64,000 nt of DNA. Source: Blastococcus aurantiacus. Lineage in GTDB: Bacteria > Actinomycetota > Actinomycetes > Mycobacteriales > Geodermatophilaceae. This document shows, piece after piece, positions 1-9,648 of the stretch. The stretch is taken from positions 62,001-126,000 of the forward strand of contig NZ_FNBT01000008.1 in assembly GCF_900102425.1 (NCBI RefSeq). The letters run 5' to 3'. The notes under the pieces were generated by a model. That model was not told where the DNA came from. It did not search any database and saw nothing but the letters and a program-made list of their open reading frames with translations. How positions within the stretch are numbered: position 1 is the stretch's first letter; every line of letters begins with the position of its first letter. The position numbers were made by a program, and so were the translations under genes.

Positions 1-82
1 CGACCAGCAGGGCGAAGATGCGGCGGGACCGCCACAGGGCGGAGGCACGCGAGGTCGCCGGCCTCAGCACGGCCGCGCTCAT
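1..82 (-). CDS. N-terminal fragment of a probable membrane protein (polysaccharide/teichoic acid exporter?)
   Basis: Only the first 27 codons are inside the window, read from an ATG at 82 to the left edge. The peptide starts MSAAVLRPATSRASALW and continues with basic residues (RSRR) and a hydrophobic start (IFALLV), as expected just before a first membrane helix. Its ATG overlaps the TGA of the upstream glycosyltransferase/glycerophosphotransferase gene in an ATGA arrangement, so the two are probably translationally coupled. Next to a TagF-like enzyme the obvious candidate is a TagG/Wzm-type ABC permease, but that is inferred from context only; the fragment is too short to assign. Confidence 0.5.
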   Translation of the reverse strand, partial: MSAAVLRPATSRASALWRSRRIFALLV

Positions 83-3000
83 GCATCCCCTCGCGGGCCC
101 ATGACGGCGTCCACCAGGCGAGCCGCCGCGTGGCCGTCCTCGAGCTCCATGTACTCCAGCCGGAACCGCTCCCGGGCCAGCTCGTACCGCGCCGTCGCCT
201 TCGGCAACCGGGCGAGGACGGAGAGGACCTCGGCGGTGGTGGAGACCAGCGGCCCCGGCGCGGTCGGCTCGTAGTCGAAGAGCCAGCCACGCGCCTTGTC
301 CTTGTAGACGTCGAGGTCCGGCACCAGGAAGATCATCGGCTTGCCCGTGACCGCGTAGTCGAACCGCAGCGAGGAGTAGTCCAGGATCGCCGCGTCCGAC
401 GCCAGCACCAGGTCGGAGATCTCGGGGTGGTCGGTGACGTCGATGACGTTGCCCCGCCGCTTCGTCCGGGTGTTCATCCGGGCGTTCATCGCGTGACCGC
501 GCACCAGGAGCACCGTCTCGGGCCCGACCGCCGTCGAGAACTGCTCCACGTCGAGGAAGTCGACCATGCGGGACCTGAACTCCGAGGTGGAGAGGTTGTC
601 CCGGTAGGTCGGGGCGTAGAGCACCACGCGCTGGGAGTCGCGCAGCCCCAGGGCCTCGCGGGTCCGGCGGCGGGTCGCGGCGGCGTGCTCGTCGACGAGC
701 ACGTCGTTGCGCGGGTAGCCGATCTCGAGCATCTCGCCCTCGATCCGGAAGGCGTCCCGGAGCAGCGGCGTGGCGTAGCGGGCCGGGGACACCACGTAGT
801 CCCAGTCGCGCATCCGGCGGTCGAAGGACTCGATGCGGTGCCGGGCGTACCCCGACTTCTCCCAGTACGGGTGCCCCATCAACTTGAAGGGGTAGCCGTG
901 GAAGGTCTGCACGTAGACCTGTCCCGGACGCTTGTGGGCCCAGTCGGGCTGGTGCACGTTGTCGAACACGTAGCGGGCCGACGCCATCAGCTCGTAGTGC
1001 TCGCGGCTGTTCGCGACCACGGGGATCCCACCGGAGGGCACTCGCACCGAGTGGTCCCGGACGACCCAGTAGAGGCTCAGGTCGCTGCCCCGTCGCTGCA
1101 GCTCGCGGTGCACGGCCAGCCCGTCGGAGGTGTTCTCGCCGTAGAAGGAGCGGAAGAGCACGGCGTCGGGACGCGGCGTGAGCTCGTCGTCCAGGTGCAG
1201 GGCGCGCAGCCGCCGCTGGTTGCGGGCGCCGACCTCGTCGGCGGCCAGCGGAGGCTCCACGATGAGCGTGACGACGCCCTGCGGCGAGCGCTCCAGCCGG
1301 CCGTGGAGGCCCGGCGTGACCACCTGGAGCGGGAAGCGGGCGATCGCGGTGTCGGCCGGTTCCAGCGCCACCGGCCAGGTCTTCCCGTCCGCGTCCACGG
1401 TGCGGGTCACGAGGGCGTAGCGGCCCACGGGCAGGGCTGCCGGGCCCCGGCCCCAGGGGTCCTCGGTGAGCGGCAGCCTGGCGGTGAAGGAGCGGCCGTC
1501 GCGCTGCACTGTGCCCAGGACCTCCCGGCCGGTGGCGCGCCAGCACAGCTCGAGCTGGTCGTCGGTGGTCGTCGAACCGGCGACCACCAGCTGCTCGTCC
1601 TCCACCCGCCAGTCGGTCACGTCGACGACCGTGCCGTTCTGCACGGCGGTGACGTTCCCGGCCGCGGTCCTCCGCAGCTGGACGCCGCCACCGGCGGCCA
1701 CCGTGGGGACGACGCCGCCGAAGCCGACCGGGCGGTCCCGCCCGTCCGCCCCGGAGGCCCGGACGGTCCAGTAGCGCGGACGGCGGGTGCCGCGCGGGAG
1801 GTGGAGGGTGGCCGACACCAGGCCGTCGTCCCCGGCGGGGACGGTGCGGGCGTGCACCACCTGGTGGGCACGCCGGAGCGACACTTGTTCCACCGGCGCA
1901 CCGGCGGTCACCCGGAGCTGCACCGACAGCTCCGGACCGGCGGAACGGGCGGAGGCCAGCACGACCTGCGGCCGGTGCGTGTGGAGGACGAAGTGCTCGG
2001 AGCCGTCGATCCGCTGGCTGACGCGGGTGCCGTCCGGGAGGTCCTGCGCAGGCAGCTGACCCGCCGAGCCCCAGCGGTTGACGCCGACGACCGGCGCCTC
2101 GCGCACGACGCCGGCGGTCTCCACGCGGGCGTGCAGCTGCCACGTCGCGGGCTCGCCGTCGGTCAGCACGGTCAGCGCGGCGACGTCCACGGAGGCCGAC
2201 CAGCCGCCGCGCGAGTAGTCGCACCAGTGCTGCTTGGGCACACGGGCCAGGTCGGGGTGCGTCCAGGGCCCCACCGACAGGGCCACCTCGTCGTCGCCGC
2301 CCTGCCGCCTCAGGACCAGCGTGACGGCGGTGTCGTTCTCGGCGAGGTCGACGTTGGCGATGTAGGCCCAGCCCTGCAGCTCCAGCACGCCCGCGGCGGA
2401 CCAGCGCCCCGCGCGCACCGCGGTCTTCAGCAGCGTCTGGGACTCGCCCAGCTCGTTCCAGCCGGAGGGCCACTCGATGTCCGGGTCGTCGTGCAGGGGC
2501 AGCAGCGAGTACACGCGTCCGTCGCGGACCTCGGTCGGGAAGCTGTCGATGGCCAGGCCGTCCTGCGCGAGGAAGGCCTCGGCGTGCGCCCGGTCGTCGA
2601 CCAGGACCAGGTGGTACAGGGCACGGGCCTGCGCGAAGATGTCCGGCCACACGTCCTCGGGGGCCAGCTCGAACAGCTGGCGCACCCCCTCGACCAGGAT
2701 CTTCCAGTACTCGTCGCCGGCCACGGAGATCTGCGCCAGGGACAGCCGGAAGTCGTTGACCAGGAGCTGCCGCGAGCGGGCGCGCAGCACGTCCTCGGTG
2801 CTGAACTCCCGCAGTGCCTGCAGGCTCGCCGTGGCGGCGCCGAGCCGCTCGCGCAGGTCGTTCTCGGTGGCCACCTGCTGGGAGATGGAGGACTTGTCCT
2901 CGCGCACCCGCCAGTCGTAGAGGACGTCGGGGAGGACGTCGAACGACGACGCCTTGGCGTAGGCCTCGGCCGACACGGCCTGGTCCTCGTAGAGCACGCC

Positions 3001-3642
3001 CACCTGGAACCGCAGGCCTGCGGCGTCCCAGAACGCCCGCCGGTAGACCTTGCTCCAGGCGACGGCGTTCACCAGTACCTCGGGGTACTCGCTCAGCGTC
3101 ACCCCGAGGCGCGGCTCCGCGTGCACCTGCCGGATCCACTCCCCGGCGGGCCAGGTCCGCTCGCTGTTCATGCGCCGGTAGCTCATCACGGCGAAGTCGG
3201 AGCCGGTGGTGCGCAGCGTCCGCATGACGGTGGCCAGCGTCCGCCGGGCGATGCGGTCGTCGGAGTCGACGAAGGCCAGGTACTCACCCGTGGCCGCCGC
3301 GATGCCCGTGTTCCGGGCCGCGCTCAGCCCACCGTTGGCCTGGCGGACGATCCGGATGCGTCGGTCACGCCGCCGGGCGCGCTCCGCGACGGCCAGGCTG
3401 CCGTCCGTCGAGCCGTCGTCCACCACGACGATCTCGATGTTCAGGTACGTCTGGTGCGAGATGCTGTGCAGGCACGACGCCAGGTAGGGCTCGACGTTGT
3501 AGACCGGCACGACGACGCTGACCTTCGGGGACCGGGCGAGCGGAACCGCGCCGAGTCCCCGGACGCCGATCTCCACCGCACGCCGAGCGGACCGCTTCGC
3601 CCTCGGCGCGAGCGCGCGGACGGCATGGCGGATCTTGCTCAT
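79..3642 (-). CDS. GT2 glycosyltransferase fused to CDP-glycerol glycerophosphotransferase
   Basis: A 1187-residue two-enzyme protein. The N-terminal part (about residues 38-270) is a GT2 fold with PKVSVVVPVYN, the nucleotide-binding DDGSTDG stretch and a DSDD metal-binding motif. About residues 380-830 are beta-rich with no motif I recognise. The C-terminal part (about 850-1180) is TagB/TagF-like (Glyphos_transf), with QTFHGYPFK, YAPTYRD, an RGH motif and SDAAILDYSS. Such proteins add sugars and polyol-phosphate units to wall teichoic-acid-like polymers at the inner face of the membrane. The ATG at 3642 has GGGGAG 7 nt upstream. It lies 58 nt after another GT2 gene and overlaps the next gene by 4 nt, so it is probably cotranscribed. 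The exact polymer is not predictable. Confidence 0.9.
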   Translation of the reverse strand: MSKIRHAVRALAPRAKRSARRAVEIGVRGLGAVPLARSPKVSVVVPVYNVEPYLASCLHSISHQTYLNIEIVVVDDGSTDGSLAVAERARRRDRRIRIVRQANGGLSAARNTGIAAATGEYLAFVDSDDRIARRTLATVMRTLRTTGSDFAVMSYRRMNSERTWPAGEWIRQVHAEPRLGVTLSEYPEVLVNAVAWSKVYRRAFWDAAGLRFQVGVLYEDQAVSAEAYAKASSFDVLPDVLYDWRVREDKSSISQQVATENDLRERLGAATASLQALREFSTEDVLRARSRQLLVNDFRLSLAQISVAGDEYWKILVEGVRQLFELAPEDVWPDIFAQARALYHLVLVDDRAHAEAFLAQDGLAIDSFPTEVRDGRVYSLLPLHDDPDIEWPSGWNELGESQTLLKTAVRAGRWSAAGVLELQGWAYIANVDLAENDTAVTLVLRRQGGDDEVALSVGPWTHPDLARVPKQHWCDYSRGGWSASVDVAALTVLTDGEPATWQLHARVETAGVVREAPVVGVNRWGSAGQLPAQDLPDGTRVSQRIDGSEHFVLHTHRPQVVLASARSAGPELSVQLRVTAGAPVEQVSLRRAHQVVHARTVPAGDDGLVSATLHLPRGTRRPRYWTVRASGADGRDRPVGFGGVVPTVAAGGGVQLRRTAAGNVTAVQNGTVVDVTDWRVEDEQLVVAGSTTTDDQLELCWRATGREVLGTVQRDGRSFTARLPLTEDPWGRGPAALPVGRYALVTRTVDADGKTWPVALEPADTAIARFPLQVVTPGLHGRLERSPQGVVTLIVEPPLAADEVGARNQRRLRALHLDDELTPRPDAVLFRSFYGENTSDGLAVHRELQRRGSDLSLYWVVRDHSVRVPSGGIPVVANSREHYELMASARYVFDNVHQPDWAHKRPGQVYVQTFHGYPFKLMGHPYWEKSGYARHRIESFDRRMRDWDYVVSPARYATPLLRDAFRIEGEMLEIGYPRNDVLVDEHAAATRRRTREALGLRDSQRVVLYAPTYRDNLSTSEFRSRMVDFLDVEQFSTAVGPETVLLVRGHAMNARMNTRTKRRGNVIDVTDHPEISDLVLASDAAILDYSSLRFDYAVTGKPMIFLVPDLDVYKDKARGWLFDYEPTAPGPLVSTTAEVLSVLARLPKATARYELARERFRLEYMELEDGHAAARLVDAVMGPRGDA

Positions 3643-3700
3643 GGTCGAACTCCCCGTTCACCTGCTGGTCGTCGGCCGGCGTCGGATGCGCGCAGGGCCA

Positions 3701-4816
3701 TCAACGCGAGACGTCACCGTTCGGCCGACGTCCGAAGAGAAATCCGGCGCCCCAGCTGAGGTGCATGCTGGCCAGGACTGCGGGCAGGACTGCCTGAGCT
3801 CGCCAGGGCAGGCCGCGACCCTCGCGGAAGGACGCGAGGAGGACACCGAGCACGTACATCACCGGAGCCAGCCATCCGTGGCGGAGCAGGGGCACTCCGG
3901 CGACGGTACCTGCGGCACCGGCCACCGCGCCCGCCAGGATGGCGCCGGTGACGACCGGCGGGGCCAGGTACCGCGCCGACACCGTGTCGGGGTACTGGCG
4001 GATCACCTCGCGCCGCCACCGGCCCGTGTGGAAGAACTGGCGGACCAGCTCCGGCCACGACGAGCGCGGCCGGTAGGTCACCGCGAGGTCCGGCGAGAAC
4101 CAGACCAGCTCACCGGCCTGGCGGATGCGGAAGTTCAGCTCCCAGTCCTGGGCGCGGTGGTAGTGGTCGTTGAAGCCGCCGAGGCGCTCGAGCACCTCCC
4201 GGCGGAAGACGCCGAGGTACACCGACTCCGCCGGCCCCTCGATGCCGCCGACGTGGAAGCTGCCGCCGCCCAGCCCGACCTTGGAGCCGTACGCCCGCGC
4301 CACGGCCTGCTCGAAGGGGGTCTCCCCCACCGCCAGCATCAGGCCGCCGACGTTCGCGGCGCCGGTCTCCTCCAGCAGCCGGACGGCCTTCTCCATGTAC
4401 CCGGGCAGCAGGACGCCGTGTCCGTCGACCCGGGCGATGATGTCGTGGCTCGCGGCCAGGACCGCGGCGTTCAGACCCGCGGGCGTGCGGCCGCTCGGGT
4501 TGCTGACGAGCTTGATGCGGGCGTCGCTGAAGGCGAGCTTGCGGGCGATGCGGTCGGTGGCGTCCTTGGACGGGCCCAGGGCGATCACCAGCTCCAGCTC
4601 GCCGCCGTACTCCTGCCCGAGGATCTGCCCCACGCTGGCGGCCAGGTGCTTCTGCTCGTTCAGCACCGGCATGACGACCGACACGGCCGGCCACTCGCGA
4701 CGCGCGGGTGGCGGGACGTCGTCCGGGACCGGCCGCGGCACCGGCAGGCGCAGGGCCGTGCCGTCCAGGCGCGAGTCGGCATTCCCGGGGAGAGGCAGTG
4801 CCTGGGCTTCTGTCAT
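3701..4816 (-). CDS. GT2 family glycosyltransferase, succinoglycan ExoA-like, membrane anchored
   Basis: 371 residues from the ATG at 4816. An in-frame extension to 4891 reads like non-coding sequence and was not used. The GT2 domain starts near residue 43 (AVSVVMPVLNE), has a DGHG acceptor/metal motif in place of DxD, and later HRAQDWELNFRIR. The last ~100 residues hold three or four hydrophobic segments, as in ExoA-type enzymes that build exopolysaccharide on lipid carriers. A -10-like TACAGT lies 9 nt upstream of the ATG, so the 5' leader would be very short. The 284 bp before it (4817-5100) holds no gene I can support. It precedes the GT2/TagF fusion in the same direction and probably acts in the same surface polymer pathway. 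Confidence 0.85.
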   Translation of the reverse strand: MTEAQALPLPGNADSRLDGTALRLPVPRPVPDDVPPPARREWPAVSVVMPVLNEQKHLAASVGQILGQEYGGELELVIALGPSKDATDRIARKLAFSDARIKLVSNPSGRTPAGLNAAVLAASHDIIARVDGHGVLLPGYMEKAVRLLEETGAANVGGLMLAVGETPFEQAVARAYGSKVGLGGGSFHVGGIEGPAESVYLGVFRREVLERLGGFNDHYHRAQDWELNFRIRQAGELVWFSPDLAVTYRPRSSWPELVRQFFHTGRWRREVIRQYPDTVSARYLAPPVVTGAILAGAVAGAAGTVAGVPLLRHGWLAPVMYVLGVLLASFREGRGLPWRAQAVLPAVLASMHLSWGAGFLFGRRPNGDVSR

Positions 4817-5100
4817 GGCTTCGTCACTGTACGTTCGCCGACCCTCGCAGCCCGCGACGCGCGAAACCGTTTCGTCTCGCAGCTGAACCACCAGTCACAG
4901 CCGCCACCACCAGCCACGGACGTCGCACGCGGAGCGCGACGGACCGGTCCGCTCCCCCGGGTGGGATGGCGCAGCTCGTCCTACGCCCAGGGGTCACGGG
5001 GACGAACACTAGGGCCTGTCCGGATGAAGGTGCAGCGACGTCCGGTCGACGCCGGCGTGAACGCGTCGCGCCTCCGGTGGCCGCGGCCTCGGAGGGGCGG

Positions 5101-6077
5101 TCAGCCCTCGCCGTCGAGGAGCGCGAGGTCGTGCCGCACCATCCGGGCCACGACCTCCTCGAACCCCACCTCCGGCTGCCAGCCGAGCAGCTCCCGGGCG
5201 CGGGTGGCGTCCCCCACGAGCTCCGGAGCGTCGTTGGGACGGACGAAGCGCGCATCGAGGGTGACGTGGCGCTCCCAGTCGTCGATCCCGGCGGCGCGGA
5301 ACGCCGCCTCGACGAAGTCCCGCACGCTGTGCGAGACGCCCGTGGCGACGACGTAGTCGCGGCCCCGGTCGGCGCGGGCGGCCAGGACCATCGCCCGCAC
5401 GTAGTCCGGTGCCCAGCCCCAGTCCCGCCGGGCGTCGAGGTTGCCCATGGCCAACCCGTCCTGGAGTCCGCGGGCGATGCGCGCGACGCCCGCGGTGATC
5501 TTGCGCGTCACGAACGTCTCGGGACGGCGCGGCGACTCGTGGTTGTAGAGCACGCAGCTGGACGCCCGCAGGCCCTGCGCGCGGTAGACACCCACGAGGT
5601 GGTGCGCGTAGGCCTTGGCCGCGCCGTACGGGGACAGCGGGCGCAGCGGCGTCGTCTCGTCCTGCGGGATGCGGGAGGTGCGGGCGAAGATCTCGGCGCT
5701 GGATGCCTGCACGAAGCTCACCGGCCGCCCGCTGCGCTCCTGCAGGTCGTGAGCGGCCTGGAGCAGGTGCCCGACGGCCAGCCCGCTGATCTGGGCGGTC
5801 AGCGCAGGTTCCTGCCACGACAGCGCGACCGAGCTCAGCCCACCGAGGTTGTAGAGCTCGGTCGGGGCGACCTCGGCCACCAGCGCCTCGAGGGCCGCAC
5901 CGTCGCGCAGGTCGCCCTCGTGCTGGTGCACCTCGACCGGCAGCGGGTGGACGCCGGCGCCCGGCTCCTCACCCTGACGCACGAGGGCGTGGATCTCGGC
6001 CCCCTCGGCCAGCAACCGCTCCACCAGGTAGCTGCCGTCCTGGCCGCTGGCGCCGGTCACGAGGACGCGCACGGTGC

Positions 6078-6081
<4 letters not shown>
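5101..6081 (-). CDS. NAD-dependent epimerase/dehydratase, GDP-mannose 4,6-dehydratase paralogue
   Basis: 326 residues, an extended short-chain dehydrogenase with a Rossmann [11 protein letters not shown] nucleotide-binding loop, QASSAEIF and an active-site YGAAK (YxxxK). It resembles the neighbouring Gmd along its whole length, including NHESPRR, FVTRKIT and the NLDARRDWG block that recognises GDP-mannose in this family. The GTG start at 6081 overlaps the gmd TGA (GTGA), so the pair is coupled. It may be a second GDP-mannose 4,6-dehydratase, or may have shifted to a related GDP-sugar or to the 4-reductase step (Rmd). Catalytic residues look intact, so it is not a decayed copy. Confidence 0.85.
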
Positions 6082-7064
<983 letters not shown>

Positions 7065-7162
7065 GTGTCCTTCAATCGCCGAGGCGGAACTCCGGTCACC
7101 CTAATCAGACGCCCGCCTGTCAGCGTGGCGGCGGCAAGGCGGTCCTGCCTACGCTACCGACC

Positions 7163-7897
7163 GTGTCCGTCACGTCGGTTCGATCGCAGATCGAGGAGAG
7201 GCCGGGGAACAACCGGATCGTCGGCCAGTCCGACCTGTCCGCCCGGCTGACCGTCACGTTCGAGAAGCGTGCGGAGAACTGCGTCCTGGAGCTCGCCGAG
7301 GGCGTGGCCTACACCGGGACCGTCCGCTTCCGCGCGCCGAACTCGACGATCCGGATCGGCGCGCGGACCGCCGTCACCGGACACATCGGGCTCGGCCGGG
7401 ACTGCACGGTCACGATCGGCGAGGGCGGCTGGATCGGCCGCGGGTTCGAGATCACCGCCGCCGAGGGGCAGCAGGTGGTCATCGGCGACGACTGCCTGAT
7501 CGCCCCGCTGACGAACATCCGCGCCGACGACTCCCACCCGCTCTACGACGGGCTGACCGGTCGACGGATCAACCCCTCGCGCTCGGTGCACATCGGTGAC
7601 CACGTGTGGATCGGGCGCGACAGCGTCGTCCTGCCCGGCAGCCGGATCGGCAACGGTGCGGTCATCGGGTTCCGCGGCATGGTCACCAGCTCCCGTCCGG
7701 TGCCCGACCGCGCCCTGGCGGTGGGCTCGCCGGTGCAGGTGGTGCGCCGCAACATCCTGTGGTCGCGCAAGCACCTCCAGCGGAGCGAGATCCCGGAGTC
7801 GATGGATCCGGACCCGGCTGCCCTCGCCGAGGCCGAAGCCGAAGCCGTGGTCGTCGAGGCTCCGCCCGGGCTGCTGCGCCGGTTCCTGCGCCGCTGA
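7163..7897 (+). CDS. Hexapeptide-repeat (left-handed beta-helix) acyltransferase
   Basis: 244 residues. The middle shows the imperfect [LIV]-G-x4 repeat pattern of left-handed beta-helix acyltransferases (for example IGDHVWIGRDSVVLPGSRIG) and a catalytic His in the DDSHPLYD segment, like CysE/WbbJ-type O-acetyltransferases. It probably acetylates a sugar or lipid-linked glycan. The substrate is not evident, but it is divergent from GDP-sugar genes. The start is taken at GTG 7163 because a -10 box TACGCT (7150-7155) ends 7 nt before it, predicting a leaderless mRNA; an upstream in-frame start at 7052 would place non-coding-like sequence in the protein. The tail has an Ala/Glu-rich stretch. Confidence 0.82.
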   Translation: MSVTSVRSQIEERPGNNRIVGQSDLSARLTVTFEKRAENCVLELAEGVAYTGTVRFRAPNSTIRIGARTAVTGHIGLGRDCTVTIGEGGWIGRGFEITAAEGQQVVIGDDCLIAPLTNIRADDSHPLYDGLTGRRINPSRSVHIGDHVWIGRDSVVLPGSRIGNGAVIGFRGMVTSSRPVPDRALAVGSPVQVVRRNILWSRKHLQRSEIPESMDPDPAALAEAEAEAVVVEAPPGLLRRFLRR

Positions 7898-7927
7898 CCC
7901 GACGGGCTGCTCCGTAGGCTCCCGCAG

Positions 7928-8668
7928 GTGACCGCTCCGCTGCCCCCGGGCCCCGCCGACCACGTCGAGCGCGTCCTCTGCGTCCTGGCCCACCCCGACG
8001 ACGTCGACTTCGGCTCCGCGGGGACGGTCGCGACGTGGACCGCCGCCGGCACGGAGGTCACCTACTGCATCGTGACCGACGGCGACGCCGGCGGCTTCGA
8101 CGAGACCCCGCGCGACCGCATGGGCCCGCTCCGCCGGGAGGAGCAGCGCGCCGCCGCCGCGGAGGTCGGCGTCAGCGACGTCCACTTCCTCGGCCATCCC
8201 GACGGCCGGCTGGAGCCCACCCTCGACCTGCGCCGTGACATCAGCCGGGTCATCCGCCAGGTGCGGCCGCAGCGGGTGCTCACCAGCTCGCCGGAGCGCT
8301 TCTGGGAGCGCATCGGGGCCAGCCACCCCGATCACATGACCGTCGGCGAGTCGACGCTGCGGGCGGTCTACCCAGACGCCCGCAACCCGTTCGCCTTCCC
8401 CGAGCTGCTCGCCGACGAGGGCCTGGAGGCGTGGACCGTGCCGGAGGTGTGGCTGGGCGCCAGCCCCCGCCCCGACCACGCCGTCGACGTCACCGACGTC
8501 GTCGACCGGAAGTTCGCCGCGCTGCACCGCCACGTGACGCAGGTGGGCCACCAGCCCGAGGGACAGCTCGAGCAGTTCGTCACCGCCTGGATGCGGGAGA
8601 CGGCCCAGCGTTTCGGACTGGGCGAGGGACGGCTCGCGGAGGCCTTCCACGTCGTGCACACCGCGTGA
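7928..8668 (+). CDS. PIG-L family LmbE-type deacetylase
   Basis: 246 residues of the PIG-L/LmbE zinc-dependent N-acetylglucosaminyl deacetylase family, which includes MshB (mycothiol) and Mca. The metal-binding AHPDD motif is near residue 22 and a second His appears in ASHPDHMTVG near residue 140. Conserved GDAGGFD lies between them. The substrate cannot be told from sequence; mycothiol-related or glycan deacetylation are both possible. The GTG at 7928 follows a TAGGCT -10 (7915-7920) by 7 nt, again a leaderless arrangement with its own promoter, 30 bp after the acyltransferase stop. Confidence 0.88.
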   Translation: MTAPLPPGPADHVERVLCVLAHPDDVDFGSAGTVATWTAAGTEVTYCIVTDGDAGGFDETPRDRMGPLRREEQRAAAAEVGVSDVHFLGHPDGRLEPTLDLRRDISRVIRQVRPQRVLTSSPERFWERIGASHPDHMTVGESTLRAVYPDARNPFAFPELLADEGLEAWTVPEVWLGASPRPDHAVDVTDVVDRKFAALHRHVTQVGHQPEGQLEQFVTAWMRETAQRFGLGEGRLAEAFHVVHTA

Positions 8669-8681
8669 TCCCCTGGGTGCC

Positions 8682-8984
8682 GTGAACGACGAGAGCTGGG
8701 CAGACCTGGTCGACCGGTTCGTCGACGGGGACGTCACGCCCGGGCACATGTTCGGCTGCGCCGGGCTCCGGGCGGGCCGGAGGTTCTTCGCGATCCGGTG
8801 GCACGAGCAGCTCGTGGTCAAGCTGCCGCCCGCCCGCCTCGCGCAGCTGGTCGACGGCGGGGACGGGCGCCCGTTCGAGCCGATGGAGGGCCGCCGCATG
8901 AACGGCTGGATCGTCCTGGGCGGTCCGGCCGACCGAGCGGACGTGGTCGAGGAGGCACGCGCGTACGTCGCCGCGCTGGCGTGA
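8682..8984 (+). CDS. TfoX N-terminal domain-like small protein
   Basis: 100 residues with the order HMFGCAGLRAGRRFFAI, LVVKLP, GRPFEPMEGRRMNGWI, which fits the small TfoX/Sxy N-terminal or YjbR-like alpha/beta fold (MFG followed by F-A-I and a later P-F-x-P-M). The function of stand-alone versions is unknown; they are not shown to control competence in actinobacteria. It starts at GTG 8682, 13 nt after the deacetylase stop, so is probably cotranscribed, and converges with a response regulator gene ending at 8995. Confidence 0.7.
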   Translation: MNDESWADLVDRFVDGDVTPGHMFGCAGLRAGRRFFAIRWHEQLVVKLPPARLAQLVDGGDGRPFEPMEGRRMNGWIVLGGPADRADVVEEARAYVAALA

Positions 8985-8994
8985 CCCCGACCGT

Positions 8995-9648
8995 TCAGAG
9001 CAGCCGGTTGGTGGCCGCCCACCGGGTGAGCTCGTTGCGGTTGGACAGCTGGAGCTTGCGGAGCACGTTCGAGGCGTGGGACTCCACCGTCTTCACCGAG
9101 ATGAACAGCCGCGAGCCGATCTCCCGGTAGGTGTAGCCGCGCGCCAGCAACTGCATGACCTCGCGCTCGCGGGCGCTCAGCAGGTCCAGGCCTGGATCCG
9201 TCGCCTCCTCGACCGGCGCGGCCGGCGCGGCACCCGCGGCCGAGAAGGCGTCGAGCACGAAGCCGGCCAGCCGGGGGCTGAACACGACGTCGCCGTCGGC
9301 GACCCGGCGGACGGCGTCCAGCAGGTCGGGCCCGGAGATGGTCTTGGTGACGTAGCCGCGCGCCCCGGCCCGGATGACGGCGATGACGTCTTCTGCGGCG
9401 TCGGACACCGAGAGCGCCAGCCACTTCACGTCCGGCAGCTCCGCGCGCAGCGCCTCCAGCACGCCGAGGCCACCGCCCCCGGGCAGGTGGACGTCGAGCA
9501 GGACGACGTCGGGACGCGTGGCCCGGATGCCCTCCACGGCGGTGGGGACGTCGGGGGCCTCCCCCACGACGTCGACCGCGTCGCCCAGCTCGGCGCGCAC
9601 GCCGGCCCGCACCATCGCGTGGTCGTCGACCACGAACACGCGGATCAC
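8995..9648 (-). CDS. NarL/LuxR-family response regulator
   Basis: 217 residues. The receiver domain is complete: acidic pair D8/D9, phospho-acceptor D52 in VVLLDVHLPG, switch residue in LALS, and K102 in GYVTKT. A C-terminal LuxR-type helix-turn-helix (about 153-215) has LSAREREVMQLLARG and SVKTVESHASNVLRKL. Its ATG overlaps the stop of the upstream sensor kinase (ATGA), so the two form a two-component pair. Next to PspC-domain proteins it probably controls a cell-envelope stress response. A 22-bp inverted repeat in the divergent promoter region (10879-10900) is a candidate binding site. Confidence 0.93.
   Translation of the reverse strand: MIRVFVVDDHAMVRAGVRAELGDAVDVVGEAPDVPTAVEGIRATRPDVVLLDVHLPGGGGLGVLEALRAELPDVKWLALSVSDAAEDVIAVIRAGARGYVTKTISGPDLLDAVRRVADGDVVFSPRLAGFVLDAFSAAGAAPAAPVEEATDPGLDLLSAREREVMQLLARGYTYREIGSRLFISVKTVESHASNVLRKLQLSNRNELTRWAATNRLL

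Noticed and set aside
130..3759. 1209-codon open frame on the plus strand opposite the glycosyltransferase fusion
   Set aside because: Antisense shadow of a GC-rich gene: composition dominated by Arg, Gly, Val and His, no motifs, while the minus frame has clear GT2 and TagF signatures.
7154..9424. 756-codon minus-strand frame opposite the acyltransferase and deacetylase genes
   Set aside because: Antisense to three genes with clear family motifs; Pro/Arg/His-rich nonsense composition.
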